From contig CM034398.1 in NCBI GenBank assembly GCA_019925095.2, positions 4,045,001 to 4,109,000 on the forward strand: a DNA stretch of 64,000 nt. The letters run 5' to 3'. Below, piece after piece: positions 1 to 10,804 of the stretch. The stretch is from Dendrolimus kikuchii. Lineage: Eukaryota; Arthropoda; Insecta; Lepidoptera; Lasiocampidae. Below the pieces are notes generated by a model. It was not told the DNA's origin. It saw only the letters and a program-made list of their open reading frames with translations, and did no database searches. Position 1 is the first letter of the stretch; every line of letters starts with the position of its first letter. The translations under genes were made by a program, and so were the position numbers.

Positions 1-180
1 CCCAATTTGGAACAATTTATAACTTATTAGTACCATCTAGTGGAATTTATAGAATTATCGATTGTAGTGCCATCTATCGGACAAGGTAAATGATATTTTA
101 ACCCAGAGGGGCTCATCTATTTTATATATAGTGTACTATCTATGATAATACCGATCGGCCATAATAAGTATAATAGTAAG
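1..180. other. AT-rich sequence, nothing recognised
   Basis: No open frame, repeat or conserved motif was recognised. It is presumably intron or flank of the host gene. Confidence 0.4.
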
Positions 181-720
181 TGTAATAAGTATCTTGCTAA
201 AAACGGGATACTACACTATTGAAAATACTTAAATGACAGAAATTCATATACATAGCAGCTTGTTCCAACCTCTTATACTATATTTTGTAAAACATTTTTT
301 ATCTTGCCAAGCATGTAAGAAATTTATGGAGATATGTTGCAGTATAAAATTTTAGTACGTCATGTCATTATTATAACTATAATAATATTTTTCTGTCTTT
401 TTATTTAGTCTTTGTCTTACTGAGTAAGCACTGTTTGCTACAACTCCATCAATTCTTCGAAAAGTAGTTGTGTAACATATTTCTGTTAAAAAATTACTTA
501 AAAAAGGAAGTTTAAGTTAATCAATTTTTAGCTAGACGTGTTGCTGGGCAGTTTCTTGCCGCTTCTTTTCCTTAACAGCAATAACACGTTGTCAAGTGCT
601 GTACATAGACTAGGAAGTAAAATTAAATATTAACTTATATATATGACCTTATTGCTTTCAAAAAGTGTTCTCCAGTGGAACTTGCTTTAAATAAAAACTT
701 AAATTTATATTTTATTCACG
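180..720 (+). repeat. Interspersed repeat, LINE 3'UTR-like (family L), copy 1
   Basis: This stretch is closely similar to the reverse complement of 42830-43420, including the segments around GATACTACACTATTGAAAA and TCTTGCCAAGCATGTAAG. It carries the module GCTAGACGTGTTGCTGGGCA at about 531-550 followed by TTTCTTGCCGCTTCTT. It ends in an A/T-rich tail with AATAAA. No coding capacity remains. A non-LTR retrotransposon 3' end is the most economical reading; the family is not named. Confidence 0.6.
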
Positions 721-831
721 AAAGGGGGCACCTATTAACATTGAAGACGATTTTTTTCCCCACTTAAAATATTACTAATAAACAAAGGTTATTTAATAAC
801 ATAGGACTAGGCGATCAATTCAACTGAGATA

Positions 832-1020
832 CTATTTATAGACACATATACAGTACACAGTACGTATAGATCTGATATACAATACGATACGAGTAGACAC
901 ATATACAGTACACAGTACGTAGAGATATACAGTACAACACGTGTAGACACATATACAGTACACAGTACGTACAGATAGATATATACAGTACGACACGAGT
1001 CGACACAAGTACAAGTACTT
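832..1020. repeat. Minisatellite, about 50-60 bp unit
   Basis: At least three tandem units begin GACACATATACAGTACACAG (about 841, 895 and 945), with variants of TACGTA and GATATACAGTAC between them and a partial fourth unit. An open frame across it is low-complexity and not a gene. Confidence 0.75.
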
Positions 1021-1184
1021 ATGATGTCACAAGAAGGTACTAGTAAAAGTAGTCAAATAGCGCATACATTCTTGTTTGAAAAATAATTAAAATTATTTCT
1101 ATCATAATATCTTATAAGTTAGATGATGTTATGTTATTTTTCATTCCACACGTGTGGAAAGACGTCGAGCGTAAGATATAATAA

Positions 1185-1671
1185 TGTTACGAGTTGCGAG
1201 ACTCGAATTAAAATGCCGTTAGAATTATTATAGAGTTTAATAGAACTATACAAACACGTATAACACAGGTACAAATACAACCAAGTCCAAACGTAATGCA
1301 GAGGGTCATAATTCAATAAAACGCGCAAAGTCCGTCACTATTAGATTCCCGAATGTAGTACACAGTGGTTCTCGCTCGACTGCCCCCCTCCCTCAATCAG
1401 GCCATCGTTTTATACTGCACAAGTGCAATGTATCCGCCCGGAAACGTGGACCGAATTTCCTAGAATCAGCTTGTACTTTAAAATCCGTAACACCTGGCTA
1501 ACGATTGCAATACAACAATAGGCTGTTCCCTAGAAACGTATGCCAATAAATAAGTAAACAAAAGAAGACGATCATAAAAGAATTACAATAGTTTCAATGT
1601 TATTAGTTAATAAATGTGCTTCTACAAATCTGTACGTGGAATTTGTCTCTGTCGGCGCCTAGATTGTAACA
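1185..1671 (-). mobile_element. Solo LTR (family 1), intact ends
   Basis: The 487-bp element begins TGTTAC and ends GTAACA on the plus strand and is flanked by a perfect 4-bp duplication ATAA (1181-1184 and 1672-1675). Read on the minus strand, it carries the same promoter and polyadenylation layout as the copy at 54725-55199. No internal retroelement sequence is attached, so it is a solo LTR of a gypsy- or BEL-like element. Confidence 0.85.
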
Positions 1672-1992
1672 ATAATATAGTATGAATACATGCACGAATA
1701 AAAAATGTAAGCCCCAATAAATTCTTAGCGCTTTCTACCTTTTGATCGCTAGTTAATTTATAGAGACACTAATAATAATATGTTTGAACAGAACGCGTAA
1801 ACGCCAATTAAAGCACCGTGCTTTCGACCTTTTAATCGCTTGATTCTTAAAGGTAGGCTATGGGTAATCCAGTTGTATGAAGTCCACGCCACTAATAGAT
1901 ACACAAAGTACGCGTAGATATAGGAAAATAAAGATCTATTGCAAACCTGACCGTAAGGACGAAGACGATATTGTAATATCGTTATTAACTGA

Positions 1993-2318
1993 CCAGCTGA
2001 CCCGGCAAACTTCGTACCGCCTCAGAATCAATGAATAAAAAAGCTGAATGATAATTGCAGAATGTTTCAACATTAGTAAAATATGTGATCAAAACTTAAC
2101 CGGAACGAACATCAAATGTTTGACAGGTAAGAATAGTTTCTAAGGGAAAGCGAAATTGTTGTTTTTACTATATTCCAAACATTTTTTTCATATTTACTCC
2201 TTTTAAACTTTCCCTGGACTTCCACAAATAATTCAAAACCAAAATTAGCCAAATCAGTGCAGCCGTTCTCAAGTTTTAGCGAGACTAACGAACTGCAATT
2301 GATTTTTTTATATATAGA
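1993..2318 (-). mobile_element. Helitron-like element (minus strand)
   Basis: On the minus strand it starts TCTATATATAAAAAAATC and ends GTTTGCCGGGTCAGCTGG. It is related over most of its length to the better bounded plus-strand copy at 47434-47829. It is non-autonomous. The 3' end is CTGG rather than CTAG, and the expected T is missing at one flank, so the exact ends are uncertain. Confidence 0.6.
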
Positions 2319-2339
2319 AAAAATGCAAGTTAAAAATAA

Positions 2340-2590
2340 AAAAAAATCGTTTAAAAAAACCGCCTTCAAAAACTAAAAAGTATAAAATAACTTATTTCTA
2401 AAGCTATTATTATTAATATATATTATCTATAACATCTTAAAGTCGGTGCTTAGTAATTTTCAAAAAAATATAGTAATTTTTATGTTTTACTTTGCACCGA
2501 CTTCAAGATGTTTTAGATAATATATATTAATAATAAAAGTTATTTTATACTTTTTAGTTTTTGAAGTCGGTTTTTTTAAACGAAGTTTTT
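2340..2590. repeat. Large AT-rich palindrome (foldback)
   Basis: The left arm (about 2346-2455) and right arm (about 2492-2590) are reverse complements with few mismatches. They include AAAACTAAAAAGTATAAAAT against ATTTTATACTTTTTAGTTTT, and AAAGTCGGTGC against GCACCGACTTC, around a ~35-bp spacer. The arms start next to a Helitron end. A diverged foldback of the same type lies at 62400-62610. Confidence 0.8.
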
Positions 2591-3060
2591 TTATTTTATT
2601 TGTTACTGTTTAGTGTCTAACTATGTATGTATGGGTAGACCTACGAAAGGTGCCGCGCACCTTAAAAAATATAGGTCCCAAGAAACGGGAACAAAAAATG
2701 TTCTTAAAATGAAAACTACTGGGCCAAACTATGTTAAATTTTTAGGGGACCATATGGCAACTATTCCTTATCAAACTAAATAAGAATCACGTAAATCGGA
2801 TCATAACTCTCAGAGTAACCGATGTACATATGGAACGGAATAGATTTTTTTTCATAAAAAACGTTCATAAAATGAAAACTACTGGTCCAAACTATGTTAA
2901 ATTTTTAGGGGACCAAATAAAAGCTATTCCGCGTCGAACAAAAAAAAAATCACGCAAATCGGACCATAAATCTTGGAGTTAACGGTGAACATACATAAAA
3001 AAAAAGATTCCGACGAATTGAGAACCTCCTCCTTTTTTGAAGTCGGTTAAAAAGTATCCT
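2590..3060 (+). repeat. Two tandem modules of a GAAGTCGG-ending element
   Basis: Near-identical blocks containing AATGAAAACTACTG and GTTAAATTTTTAGGGGACCA occur at about 2708-2760 and 2871-2920, a ~163-bp period. The stretch ends in TTTTTTGAAGTCGGTTAAAA, the same terminal sequence type as the foldback to its left. A similar end is seen at 24190-24215. This is probably the body of one non-autonomous DNA element. Confidence 0.5.
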
Positions 3061-4355
3061 TAAATTTTTAATTCTTCGATATATAAACACCGAAAATTCC
3101 TACGATGTCTTGAAAGTCCTTCAATAATATTGAAGATTCCAATTACCATTTTCACTAATTAAAATTGTAGACATATGTCTCGTACAGATATGTCCAAGTC
3201 TATATTATCACCTTATTACAGACACGCTAGAGTGTTTTAACTTCTAAAGTAAATGCTTTTACTCTATAAAGGTTTTACTACTTGTCAACACGGCAGCCCA
3301 GTATTAGGTACTGAACGCGTATCCAAAATGGCGGTAGTAGGATTTCTGGTATGGACAGAAGGGGACTAACGTGCGTGCCTCTGGGCTGCACTAACTATGC
3401 GTGCTGATCACCAAGTCGTGAGCCTTGCAGCAAATCTTCTGGCTTCTCTCCTTGCGGCCTTCGATTATTATTTGTACACAGGCGGCGCGGTATGACTGCA
3501 CTTATAAGCAAGTTGTGTCGGAAAGATGTGCGGGTTGTCGTGCGAGGGTCGACAGCAGACTGACTCGTAAAGACGAGCAGTATTAGTACAGCTGTAAGTA
3601 AGACAAGGATAGTCATATGGAACGGAAGAAGGCGGCTGGGAAAAGGTGATTGGATAACGCGTTTACGTGGCTTACGCGGAAAAGCGGGTAGTTGTGGAAA
3701 TAATTTGATAGGACAGCATTTTAAATTAAGCGGCGCGAACACTACTGTTTTGCACGTATTTCAGGCAGTCGTGATAAAATTAAAACTACTGTCACATTTA
3801 TTTAGTTGCATAGTTGTTCCTCTCTGTTTCTTTTTAAGGTTAATTAATTAATTTTGTTATGTATCCTCTTATTTCTAAACGATACAATCGGTCTTTTACT
3901 TAATTGAATAATAATGTAATACTTTTATTTCTTCTGTGATTAGCGCCTGTTTTGTATAGAGAGGTTCTTTATAATTTACCATAGTTTTATGTAACAATAT
4001 TCATCTCTAATATGACGTGGTTATTGTGTAGATTATGATTCAAAATCTCTCAATTGTCTATAGACGGTATTCACTACATTTTATTTTCATGTTGGCAGAG
4101 GTGATAGATTTTTTTTACTGTGTTCCATTTATTTTATTACATGTAAAACTTTAAATATAATATCTTATATAAAATATTATCTGGAATTTCCAAACATGTA
4201 ATAAATTCTTGTCATTCATAACCCTTTAATTAAAATAGTTAATCAATGTCTTCAATCCGCTATCGGTTGCGCCAATTTGCTAAGTTTTTTATACTGTAAA
4301 ATTGTTGGAGGGATGGCGAGGTGGTCTTAAAATATTTGTCGAGTGTGTAGAGTCA
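3060..4355. other. Low-repeat intron or flank, holding one candidate ORF
   Basis: No known element was recognised. About 3300-3720 is noticeably GC-richer than its surroundings and contains the small ORF listed separately. Confidence 0.4.
3395..3616 (-). CDS. Candidate small secreted-peptide ORF, unassigned
   Basis: The 73-codon frame from the ATG at 3616 begins with a convincing signal-peptide pattern: MTILVLLTAVLILLVFTSQS, then A|VDP as a possible cleavage site. It continues with a basic Thr/Arg-rich stretch, a single Cys and a polar tail. A longer frame begins at 3742, but its extra 42 residues look random. The region is GC-richer than its neighbourhood and not seen elsewhere in the window. 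I recognise no family. It may be chance, or a first exon. Confidence 0.25.
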   Translation of the reverse strand: MTILVLLTAVLILLVFTSQSAVDPRTTTRTSFRHNLLISAVIPRRLCTNNNRRPQGEKPEDLLQGSRLGDQHA

Positions 4356-4359
4356 GTGT

Positions 4360-4858
4360 ATAATAGTACATTATGGCACTAGTGTGTAACATTGGTGATT
4401 ACCGCCGAGGCGCCATTGAGACTCGAGCCGTAGGCGAGGGTCTTAAGAGAGCCGAGGACGGTAATCATCAATACACACGTGTATCATACGACGTTTTTCA
4501 ACACACTTGTGAATAAAATAACAACAAAAACTCATTTTATTTAGTAGATAAAAAAAGTTATATATGAGTGAAAGTTTTATTTATTAAACACGTACGAGTT
4601 AAAATTATCTATTTAAATAAGAAGTTGCATGAAATGAGCAAGCAATAGAAACATTAATTTATTTTTTCTATAGAACACGATCTTTTTTTTTGAATAAAAA
4701 CTTTTTTAAGAACAAAGCAACTCAACAAATAAAAAAAAATCTATAACTCACTAGTGAGTTATAATGTTTTTTAGTCACAGTTTGATTATGGGTGTCATTC
4801 TGTGCCTAATTGCGGTGACCATAGAGCCACTTTATGGGCAAGTGTGTTGAAAAATAGA
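4360..4858 (+). repeat. Interspersed repeat (family P), copy 1
   Basis: This ~500-bp unit is nearly identical to 22727-23222. It begins near AATAGTACATTATGGCACTA and ends at AAGTGTGTTGAAAAA. Inside, TTTTTCAACACACTTG (about 4494-4509) is the inverse of the terminal CAAGTGTGTTGAAAAA, and a palindrome AACTCACTAGTGAGTT lies near 4744. No coding capacity. This is probably a non-autonomous DNA element. Confidence 0.7.
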
Positions 4859-5080
4859 TTTAAGTAGTAGGGTTCTCTGATTATAACATATTATTATCTA
4901 ACATTTAAAATATCGTGATATAAATGATTTTAACTACATTACACAAACAATAATTAATCCGCTATTTGACACCTTTTTCTTGTACCTACTTATGATATCA
5001 CAAGTAGGTGTGCTTGTTAGATTTTAGATTTGGTAGAACTTATAAATATACACACATATTTAATGTTTAATACATAATAT

Positions 5081-5535
5081 TGTTACGAGTTACCGGGACT
5101 CAAAATAAAATGCCGTTAGAATTATTATAGAGTTTATTAGAACTATACAAACACGTATAACACAGGTAGAAATATAACCGAACACAACAAATCCAAACGT
5201 AATGCAGAAGGCCGTAATTCATAAAACGCGTAAAATCAGTCACTATTAGATTCCCGAATGTAAACACGTCACGCCCGTATCGTAGTCGTAGCTCAACTGC
5301 TGCCCCCTCTCTCCATCAGGCCGTCGTTTTATACTTTACAATACAAATGTGCCCGCCCGGCAACGTCGACACAATCAGCTTGAAATCGTAATCCCCAACA
5401 CCTGGCTAATGATGGAGCCGCCAGCGTCCGTAAACGAGTACAATAGAACAATAGGCTGTTCTCTACAATAACTAGAAACGTATGCCAATACAAAAGTCAA
5501 CAAATGAAGACAATCATAAAAGGATTACCAACAAC
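5081..5535 (-). mobile_element. LTR (family 1), outer end truncated
   Basis: It begins TGTTACGAGTTACCGGGACT and follows the 1185-1671 copy up to about 5535, where similarity stops before the expected GTAACA end. Confidence 0.7.
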
Positions 5536-5539
5536 ATCG

Positions 5540-5924
5540 TGTTCACATTTTAGCAATCTAATAATCTAAAACTTATTACAAAGGTTATCAAAAATCCTAA
5601 CAAGATTTATCAAGTACCTAACAATATATTTCTTACCATATAAATATGACCCAGTTTTTATTAAGGTAAAACACACTATTTACTCAATAAATCAAGTGAA
5701 GGCAGTTTAAGAAAAACAAAAGTACCTTCATCACCAAAGTTACAATCTGCCTTAGCACGGCAAATATATAACTTCGTTTATTAACGCTTCTATCACGCTC
5801 ATATAAAGTCTATGAGGTTGCGACGTTCTGTAAGTGTATATGTGTATATGTATTTATGAGCAATCTATGTGTGTATATAGGTATATATGTATGTATATAT
5901 GTATTTATATATATAAATACATAT

Positions 5925-5968
<44 letters not shown>

Positions 5969-5985
5969 ATGTATATATGTATTAT
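5540..5985. repeat. AT-rich stretch ending in TA/GTAT microsatellite
   Basis: 5540-5830 is featureless AT-rich sequence. From about 5835 it becomes alternating (TATG)n and (TA)n repeats, with a pure TA run near 5934-5960. The apparent ORF here is Tyr/Ile low-complexity and not a gene. Confidence 0.6.
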
Positions 5986-6207
5986 TCAAGTGGGTCCCGG
6001 GATGGTTTAGATTCCCGATTAGACCCGGTAGATGGCACCGCTAAACTGCTCCTAAACGGCGGAACTAATTTTGATGAAATTATTTGTGTTTGTTCAAGTG
6101 GATTCGAAATAGATTTAAATTAATAATTGGTCCCGGTCGATGGCCTGCAATCGGGTTCTAGATTTTTATTTTTAAGGGCAGAACAACGCCTGCTGGGTAC
6201 AGCTAGT
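5985..6207 (+). mobile_element. Helitron-like element, 3' part
   Basis: It carries the family pattern 'GATTCCCGATTAGACCCGG', then TCGGGTTCTAGATTTTTATT, and ends ACAGCTAG followed by T, as in the intact copies at 21342-21540 and 59603-59811. The 5' end merges with the microsatellite. Confidence 0.65.
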
Positions 6208-6209
6208 AT

Positions 6210-6725
6210 ATATATATGAGTGTGTATGTGTGAATATATGTATATACAAATGCGTCACTATGGGAACGATGGAGAACACGATACAATGTATGATTTACAA
6301 ATCTTGTATTTATATAGAATAAGTTTTACTGTAAATGCGAGGGTATGATGCATCACACGCAAACCTCATAGGATTATTTAGGTGATGACTTACTAATATT
6401 TTGTGATGTAAAATTATTATAGATAAATAAATTTAAAAAAATAAAAAAAGTCTCTCAGTTGACATGAAAGTCCGCTTCCCTATTCATTAACAAACACATC
6501 GCCATGGTAACGTCATCTTCTCGTATGTCATGACAAAATCTACACTTAGGTGAATATAATGTTCATTTTGTTTACATTAATACTAGCGAACCCGCGGGTA
6601 AAAGCTTTGATAATGTAAAAGGACGTCAGAGACCGGACCTGTAATTAAAAAGTCAATAATTTATGAAGCTTTAAATTAATTAATTAACATCCAACTTTAC
6701 TTTTTTTTTGATTAAAGATTTTGTT
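6210..6725. other. AT-rich sequence with weak Helitron-like remnants
   Basis: A possible reversed Helitron 3' end (ACTAGCGAACCCGCGGG, about 6582) is followed by unassigned sequence. Confidence 0.35.
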
Positions 6726-6727
6726 TT

Positions 6728-6792
6728 TATTATGTTCAAACTTATAATTTAAATTAATTGTGGCAGAATTTCGACCACTGGGCGACCACTAG
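6728..6792 (+). mobile_element. Helitron 3' end (CGACCACTAG subfamily)
   Basis: TCAAACTTATAATTTAAATT, then GAATTTCGACCACTGGGCGA and CCACTAG, matches the end of the complete copy at 30995-31360. Confidence 0.55.
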
Positions 6793-7031
6793 TCAGGGTA
6801 ATTATTCCAGCATGGCTGTACTACGTCAAAATTTTGAGTCATTGGACTTAAATATGTATTACATAAGAAATAAGGTACAAAATTGAATAACTTGATATTT
6901 TTAATTAGGTCCCCATAATTCGAAGGGGTGGTGTGCGATGTGTTCAGTGATGCCAGACCAATTTAAAACCTGTTACAAAGGGAAAATAGATGTTAGTCGA
7001 GCAGTGCAAACAGAGGTTTTGTCAAAACAAA

Positions 7032-7807
7032 TCTATACTAATATTATAAAGCTGAAGAGTTTGTTTGTTTGTTTAAACGCGCTAATCTCAGGAACCGCTG
7101 GTCCGATTTGAAAAATTCTTTAAGTGTTGAATAGTACATTTATCGAGGAAGGCTATAGGTTATATTATATTTTCAAAAAAATTAGGGATCCTTACTAAAA
7201 GTCCAATAATGTAACCCAAGGTGTAAAAAAATGACCCAAAAAAATCCTTACACGGCGTGCGCTGCGAAAAGTATTGATTATAGACCAAAACAATGTACTA
7301 CCACTTTGCAGAACATATAACTGTCTACAAAAAATATTGCGTAAACATATGTCTAACTATTGTAGTTATCTCACAATAAGTGTTTTGTTTTCTTTTTTTT
7401 AATAATTAAAATGCCGTCGCTTCTAAAACTCTTTATTTTGTACCTTGGTATTAATCCTTATCAAAATAAATTACTCCATATTTAAGACGAATTCAATACC
7501 TTTCTAGAACTTTTTGAATTATTCAATTCGGAAGTTTCATTCAAAAGATATCGCGATATTTAAAATATAAGTATTAGTGTTGTAGCCAAATATACTAATA
7601 TTGTTTGATTAAACGCGCTAATCTCAGGAACTACTGGTCTGATATGAAAAATTCTTTCAGTGTTGGATAGCCCATTTATCGAGGAAGGCTATAGGCTATA
7701 TATCATCACGCTAAGACCAATAGGAGCGAAGAACCAATGAAGAATGTTTAAAAATCGGAGGGTTTTGAAAGCAAATTCCACGCGGACGACGTCGTGGGCA
7801 CAGCTAG
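7032..7807 (+). mobile_element. Helitron-like element, composite
   Basis: It starts TCTATACTAATATTATAAAG after an A and ends GGGCACAGCTAG before a T. A second 5'-like head (ATACTAATATTGTTTGATTA) begins near 7590, so it appears to be one element inside or fused to another. The first ~560 bp is nearly identical to 12979-13590. No Rep/helicase coding sequence. Confidence 0.7.
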
Positions 7808-8149
7808 TAGTCCATAAAGTTGTGTTACGCTCGGAAGCCTTAATATTTTGTCGGGAATTTCTCCAAGAAAAAGAAAGCAGCTATCGTGTAGCTTTAGTAG
7901 TGCAAAACTCTGAAATGTGTGGGAAGTCTTATGTTATACTTATGAGTTGTTTTGTAGTTGTTGGTAAGAACTTGAAGGGAAAATTTACTTTCAAGTATAA
8001 TTTTAACGAAGAGTTAACTATAGCTGTAGGATATTTAATCTTTTAGACATGAATTGTGTATTTCTCTCAAATATCTTAATATAATGATGACTTTTTGAGC
8101 TACCACAAGAACTCATTCGTTCGGGAATATATTGAAAATCTGTAAAGAA

Positions 8150-8724
8150 CATACATACATACATAACTTCACGCCAGTTCCCTTGCGGGATAGGCACGAA
8201 CAAGAGAGTGCCATTTAGGCTTATTCTTACACACCTCACTTGCCTCATGACATTCATAACTCTTGTCATGCACGCTCGTCTGTTCTTAAGGCTCCTGACA
8301 TCACCCTCCGCTAGTACACGATCAATTTGATCATGGTCAAGGTGTGTCGTGGCCTTCCACGACTTCTGCATCCATCCACTTTTGCATTGTATATCTGTTT
8401 AGTCATTCTTTCATTCCTTTCCTTACATTCACCCCGACACTCTCTTTCAGACCAACTCTCTTTCTTACTTCGGTATTACGAACGCGGTCCGCGAGCGTCA
8501 CTCCGCAGATTTTGCGCAGTGCTCGCATCTCGACCGCGTTTACTCTACTTTCATGCTCTCTCTTCCATACCCAACTCTCGCTTCCATACGTGAGCGTAGG
8601 TACCAGCACCGCGTTGTGTACGGCGAGCTGGGCCTTCTGGCTGAGGTTCTTAGCGCCTAGAAGTTTACCTAACGCTCCATTCACACTATTCCCCAAATTC
8701 ACTCTTCTTTCTATAAAGAAATCT
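8150..8724 (-). mobile_element. RTE-like LINE, 5'-truncated copy 1
   Basis: A minus-strand LINE fragment with a (TATG)n 3' tail at 8150 and a perfect 12-bp target-site duplication ATCTGTAAAGAA at 8138-8149 and 8725-8736. It encodes the C-terminal part of the ORF seen whole at 57813-59051. It carries the same 37-bp frameshifting deletion as the copy at 12224-12713. Confidence 0.9.
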
Positions 8725-8984
8725 ATCTGTAAAGAAGATATAATTATACAGACGAATTTGGAATCCACTCTTTTTTAATACGCTTTTATTAGTTTCATAC
8801 GTATGTTATTATGTAACGGAATCTTTCAAGTTACATTTGATCGACTTCCCGGTCAATGTTGTCCGTTTGTCTGTTTGGTACAATTAAAAAAAAACCGTGG
8901 CCTGTCCGAAACTGTAGCAGCCAGTTACAGTTAGTAACAGTAAAATGTAACACGAGACAACAATTAAAGACGCAGGACGAGTTA

Positions 8985-9420
8985 TAAGCGAACAGCGATT
9001 TAATATTTGATAGCCTTTTTTTAAAGGGAAACTTCTATATACACGGGAGGGGGGGGGGGTTATTAGGATTTTTTCCTGTCACGAAAAAGCGTTACGGCCG
9101 CGTGGAGTGACTTAATTTTAGAGTAGACTATGGATGTTTTTTTTTGGTTCCAGATCGAATTAAGTTTTTTTATCGGATAGAATAAAAATAAAATTTTGAA
9201 ATAAAAAATGCATTCGTTAAAATGCACCTAACCTAACCAAATCATAAATTGCAGTAAACCTGCGAAAAGTCTAAATATGTACTGGGACACATAGTAGAAG
9301 TGAAACTTCAACGGACAAGTGGAAAAACGAATGGCAACAAAATTTTAATTTGAAGTTTTACGGGCAGGTTTTCAAATTGGACAAGTACATTAACAATCTG
9401 CCCGTAACTTAAAAAAGACC
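8985..9420 (+). repeat. Foldback repeat family Q, copy 1
   Basis: Similar to 38330-38845: AACTTCTATATACACGGGAG, CTGTCACGAAAAAGC, GCAGTAAACCTGCGAAAA and AGTAGAAGTGAAACTTCAAC occur in the same order. The second inverted arm present at 38.79 kb is missing here. A run of ten or more G lies near 9048. Confidence 0.6.
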
Positions 9421-9749
9421 TCAAAATCACCTCTTTTTGTAAGTCACTTAAAACTGTCGCTATTGTTTTAGTTGACCATCCGTTGCAATTTACGATTCTG
9501 ATTGTTTTAATTATATTCTGGTTTTTTTATGTAAGTTAAGTGTATGTATATCTGTTTATTATAATAAATAAATAAAATAAAATAAATTTTAAAAATATCA
9601 ACAATATAGTTAATGCACTATTTGACACCTTTCCTTGTCTTATGACGTCATAAGTTGCTCAAGTAGATAGCTTGTAATTCAACTTCTATATGTATTAAAA
9701 AAGACCCTGAAATAATATATCATAAATTATGATGAAAAAATGTTTTTTT

Positions 9750-9795
9750 TGCTAGACGTGTTGCTGGGCAGTTTCTTGCCGCTTCTTCTCCATTT
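9750..9795 (+). repeat. Detached family L module
   Basis: GCTAGACGTGTTGCTGGGCA followed by GTTTCTTGCCGCTTCTTCTC matches 531-566, here directly abutting a SINE-like copy. Confidence 0.55.
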
Positions 9796-10147
9796 TTTTA
9801 TTGCAGGAGTTCAGCAGACAGGCAGACGGCCCACTTGATGGAAAGCGGTTACCATCGCCTATGGACATTTGCAACACCAAAGGTGCTACAAATGCGCTGC
9901 TGCTCTCTTAAGGGAGATAGTAGGGCATTTGCCCGACTGGATGGCTACCATCCCTGGTCTAAAGTATGTCGCCAGAGTAACCTTTTGTTCCGGCATTAGT
10001 GACCAGGTTCCAGTCTCCTTTTCTTAAGCTCTCTTGTGCAGCAGCGCATTTGTAGCACCCTTGGTGTTTTAAATGTCAATAGGCGATGGTAACCGCTATC
10101 CATCAAGTAGGCCGTCTGCCCTGCTGAACTCCTGCAATAAAAAAAAA
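9796..10147. mobile_element. SINE-like repeat S, two copies inverted head to head
   Basis: 9796-9920 is the minus-strand 3' end of repeat S (T-run, ATTGCAGGAGTTCAGCAG and onwards). 9921-10147 is a plus-strand copy that reads through the same segment to TCCTGCAATAAAAAAAA. The ~125-bp 3' parts are therefore inverted repeats with both tails facing outwards. Confidence 0.75.
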
Positions 10148-10375
10148 CATATCCCGCGGGACTCCCGGGATCAAAAGAAGCGCAGATTTTAAGTCTAAAA
10201 ATTAACTGACGATCAACGAAAACCGCATTGAAATCAATCTAGTAGTTTTTATGAGATTCCCGAACAAACAGACAAACCGACAAACAGACAGTGGTGGTCC
10301 ATACACCCTCCAAACTTTGAGGGCGTTTTGACCAAATTCGAATTCGGATTCAGCCCATCGAAATACATAAGATTT

Positions 10376-10693
10376 TTTTTTATTGCAGGAGATTAGCAGA
10401 CAGGCAGACGGTCCACTTGATGGAAAGCGGTTACCATCGCCTATGGACATTTGCAACACCAAAGTTGCTACAAATGTGCTGCTGCTCTCTTAAGGGAAAC
10501 TGGAACCTGGTCACTAATGCCGGAACACAACTCAAGGTTGTTATGGCGACATAATTTAGACCAGGGGTGGTAATCCCGAACAAACAGACAGTGGTGATCC
10601 ATACCACCTGGCTGTAGGTTGTTAAGTCGCCTCTTACGACAGGCTGCCCGGCCGCAGGAAATTGTATTATTTCTCCGTTCCTGCACGAATAAA
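10376..10693 (-). mobile_element. SINE-like repeat S, copy with internal replacement
   Basis: A nearly full-length repeat S (~320 bp) on the minus strand, poly(A) at 10376. The usual segment around AGCCATCCAGTCGGGCAAAT is replaced at about 10573-10605 by CCCGAACAAACAGACAGTGG and TGATCCATA, which matches the flank at about 10259-10305. Confidence 0.8.
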
Positions 10694-10804
10694 AAGATAG
10701 AATAGATAGATCTGGTCAAAAGTACAGACAACATTTCTTCTTATCTGTGGCCTGGTGTTATTAATTGATTAGTTCTAAAGCTTACTTTCACAGCATCCAT
10801 CTGT

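Noticed and set aside
832..1014. Direct repeats resembling a CRISPR array or a Cys/Tyr-rich peptide gene
   Set aside because: Units are contiguous, unequal and spacer-free in a eukaryotic background: a minisatellite.
8344..8778. 144-codon plus-strand ORF opposite an RTE copy
   Set aside because: Antisense shadow of the LINE ORF; the same antisense frame recurs opposite other copies.
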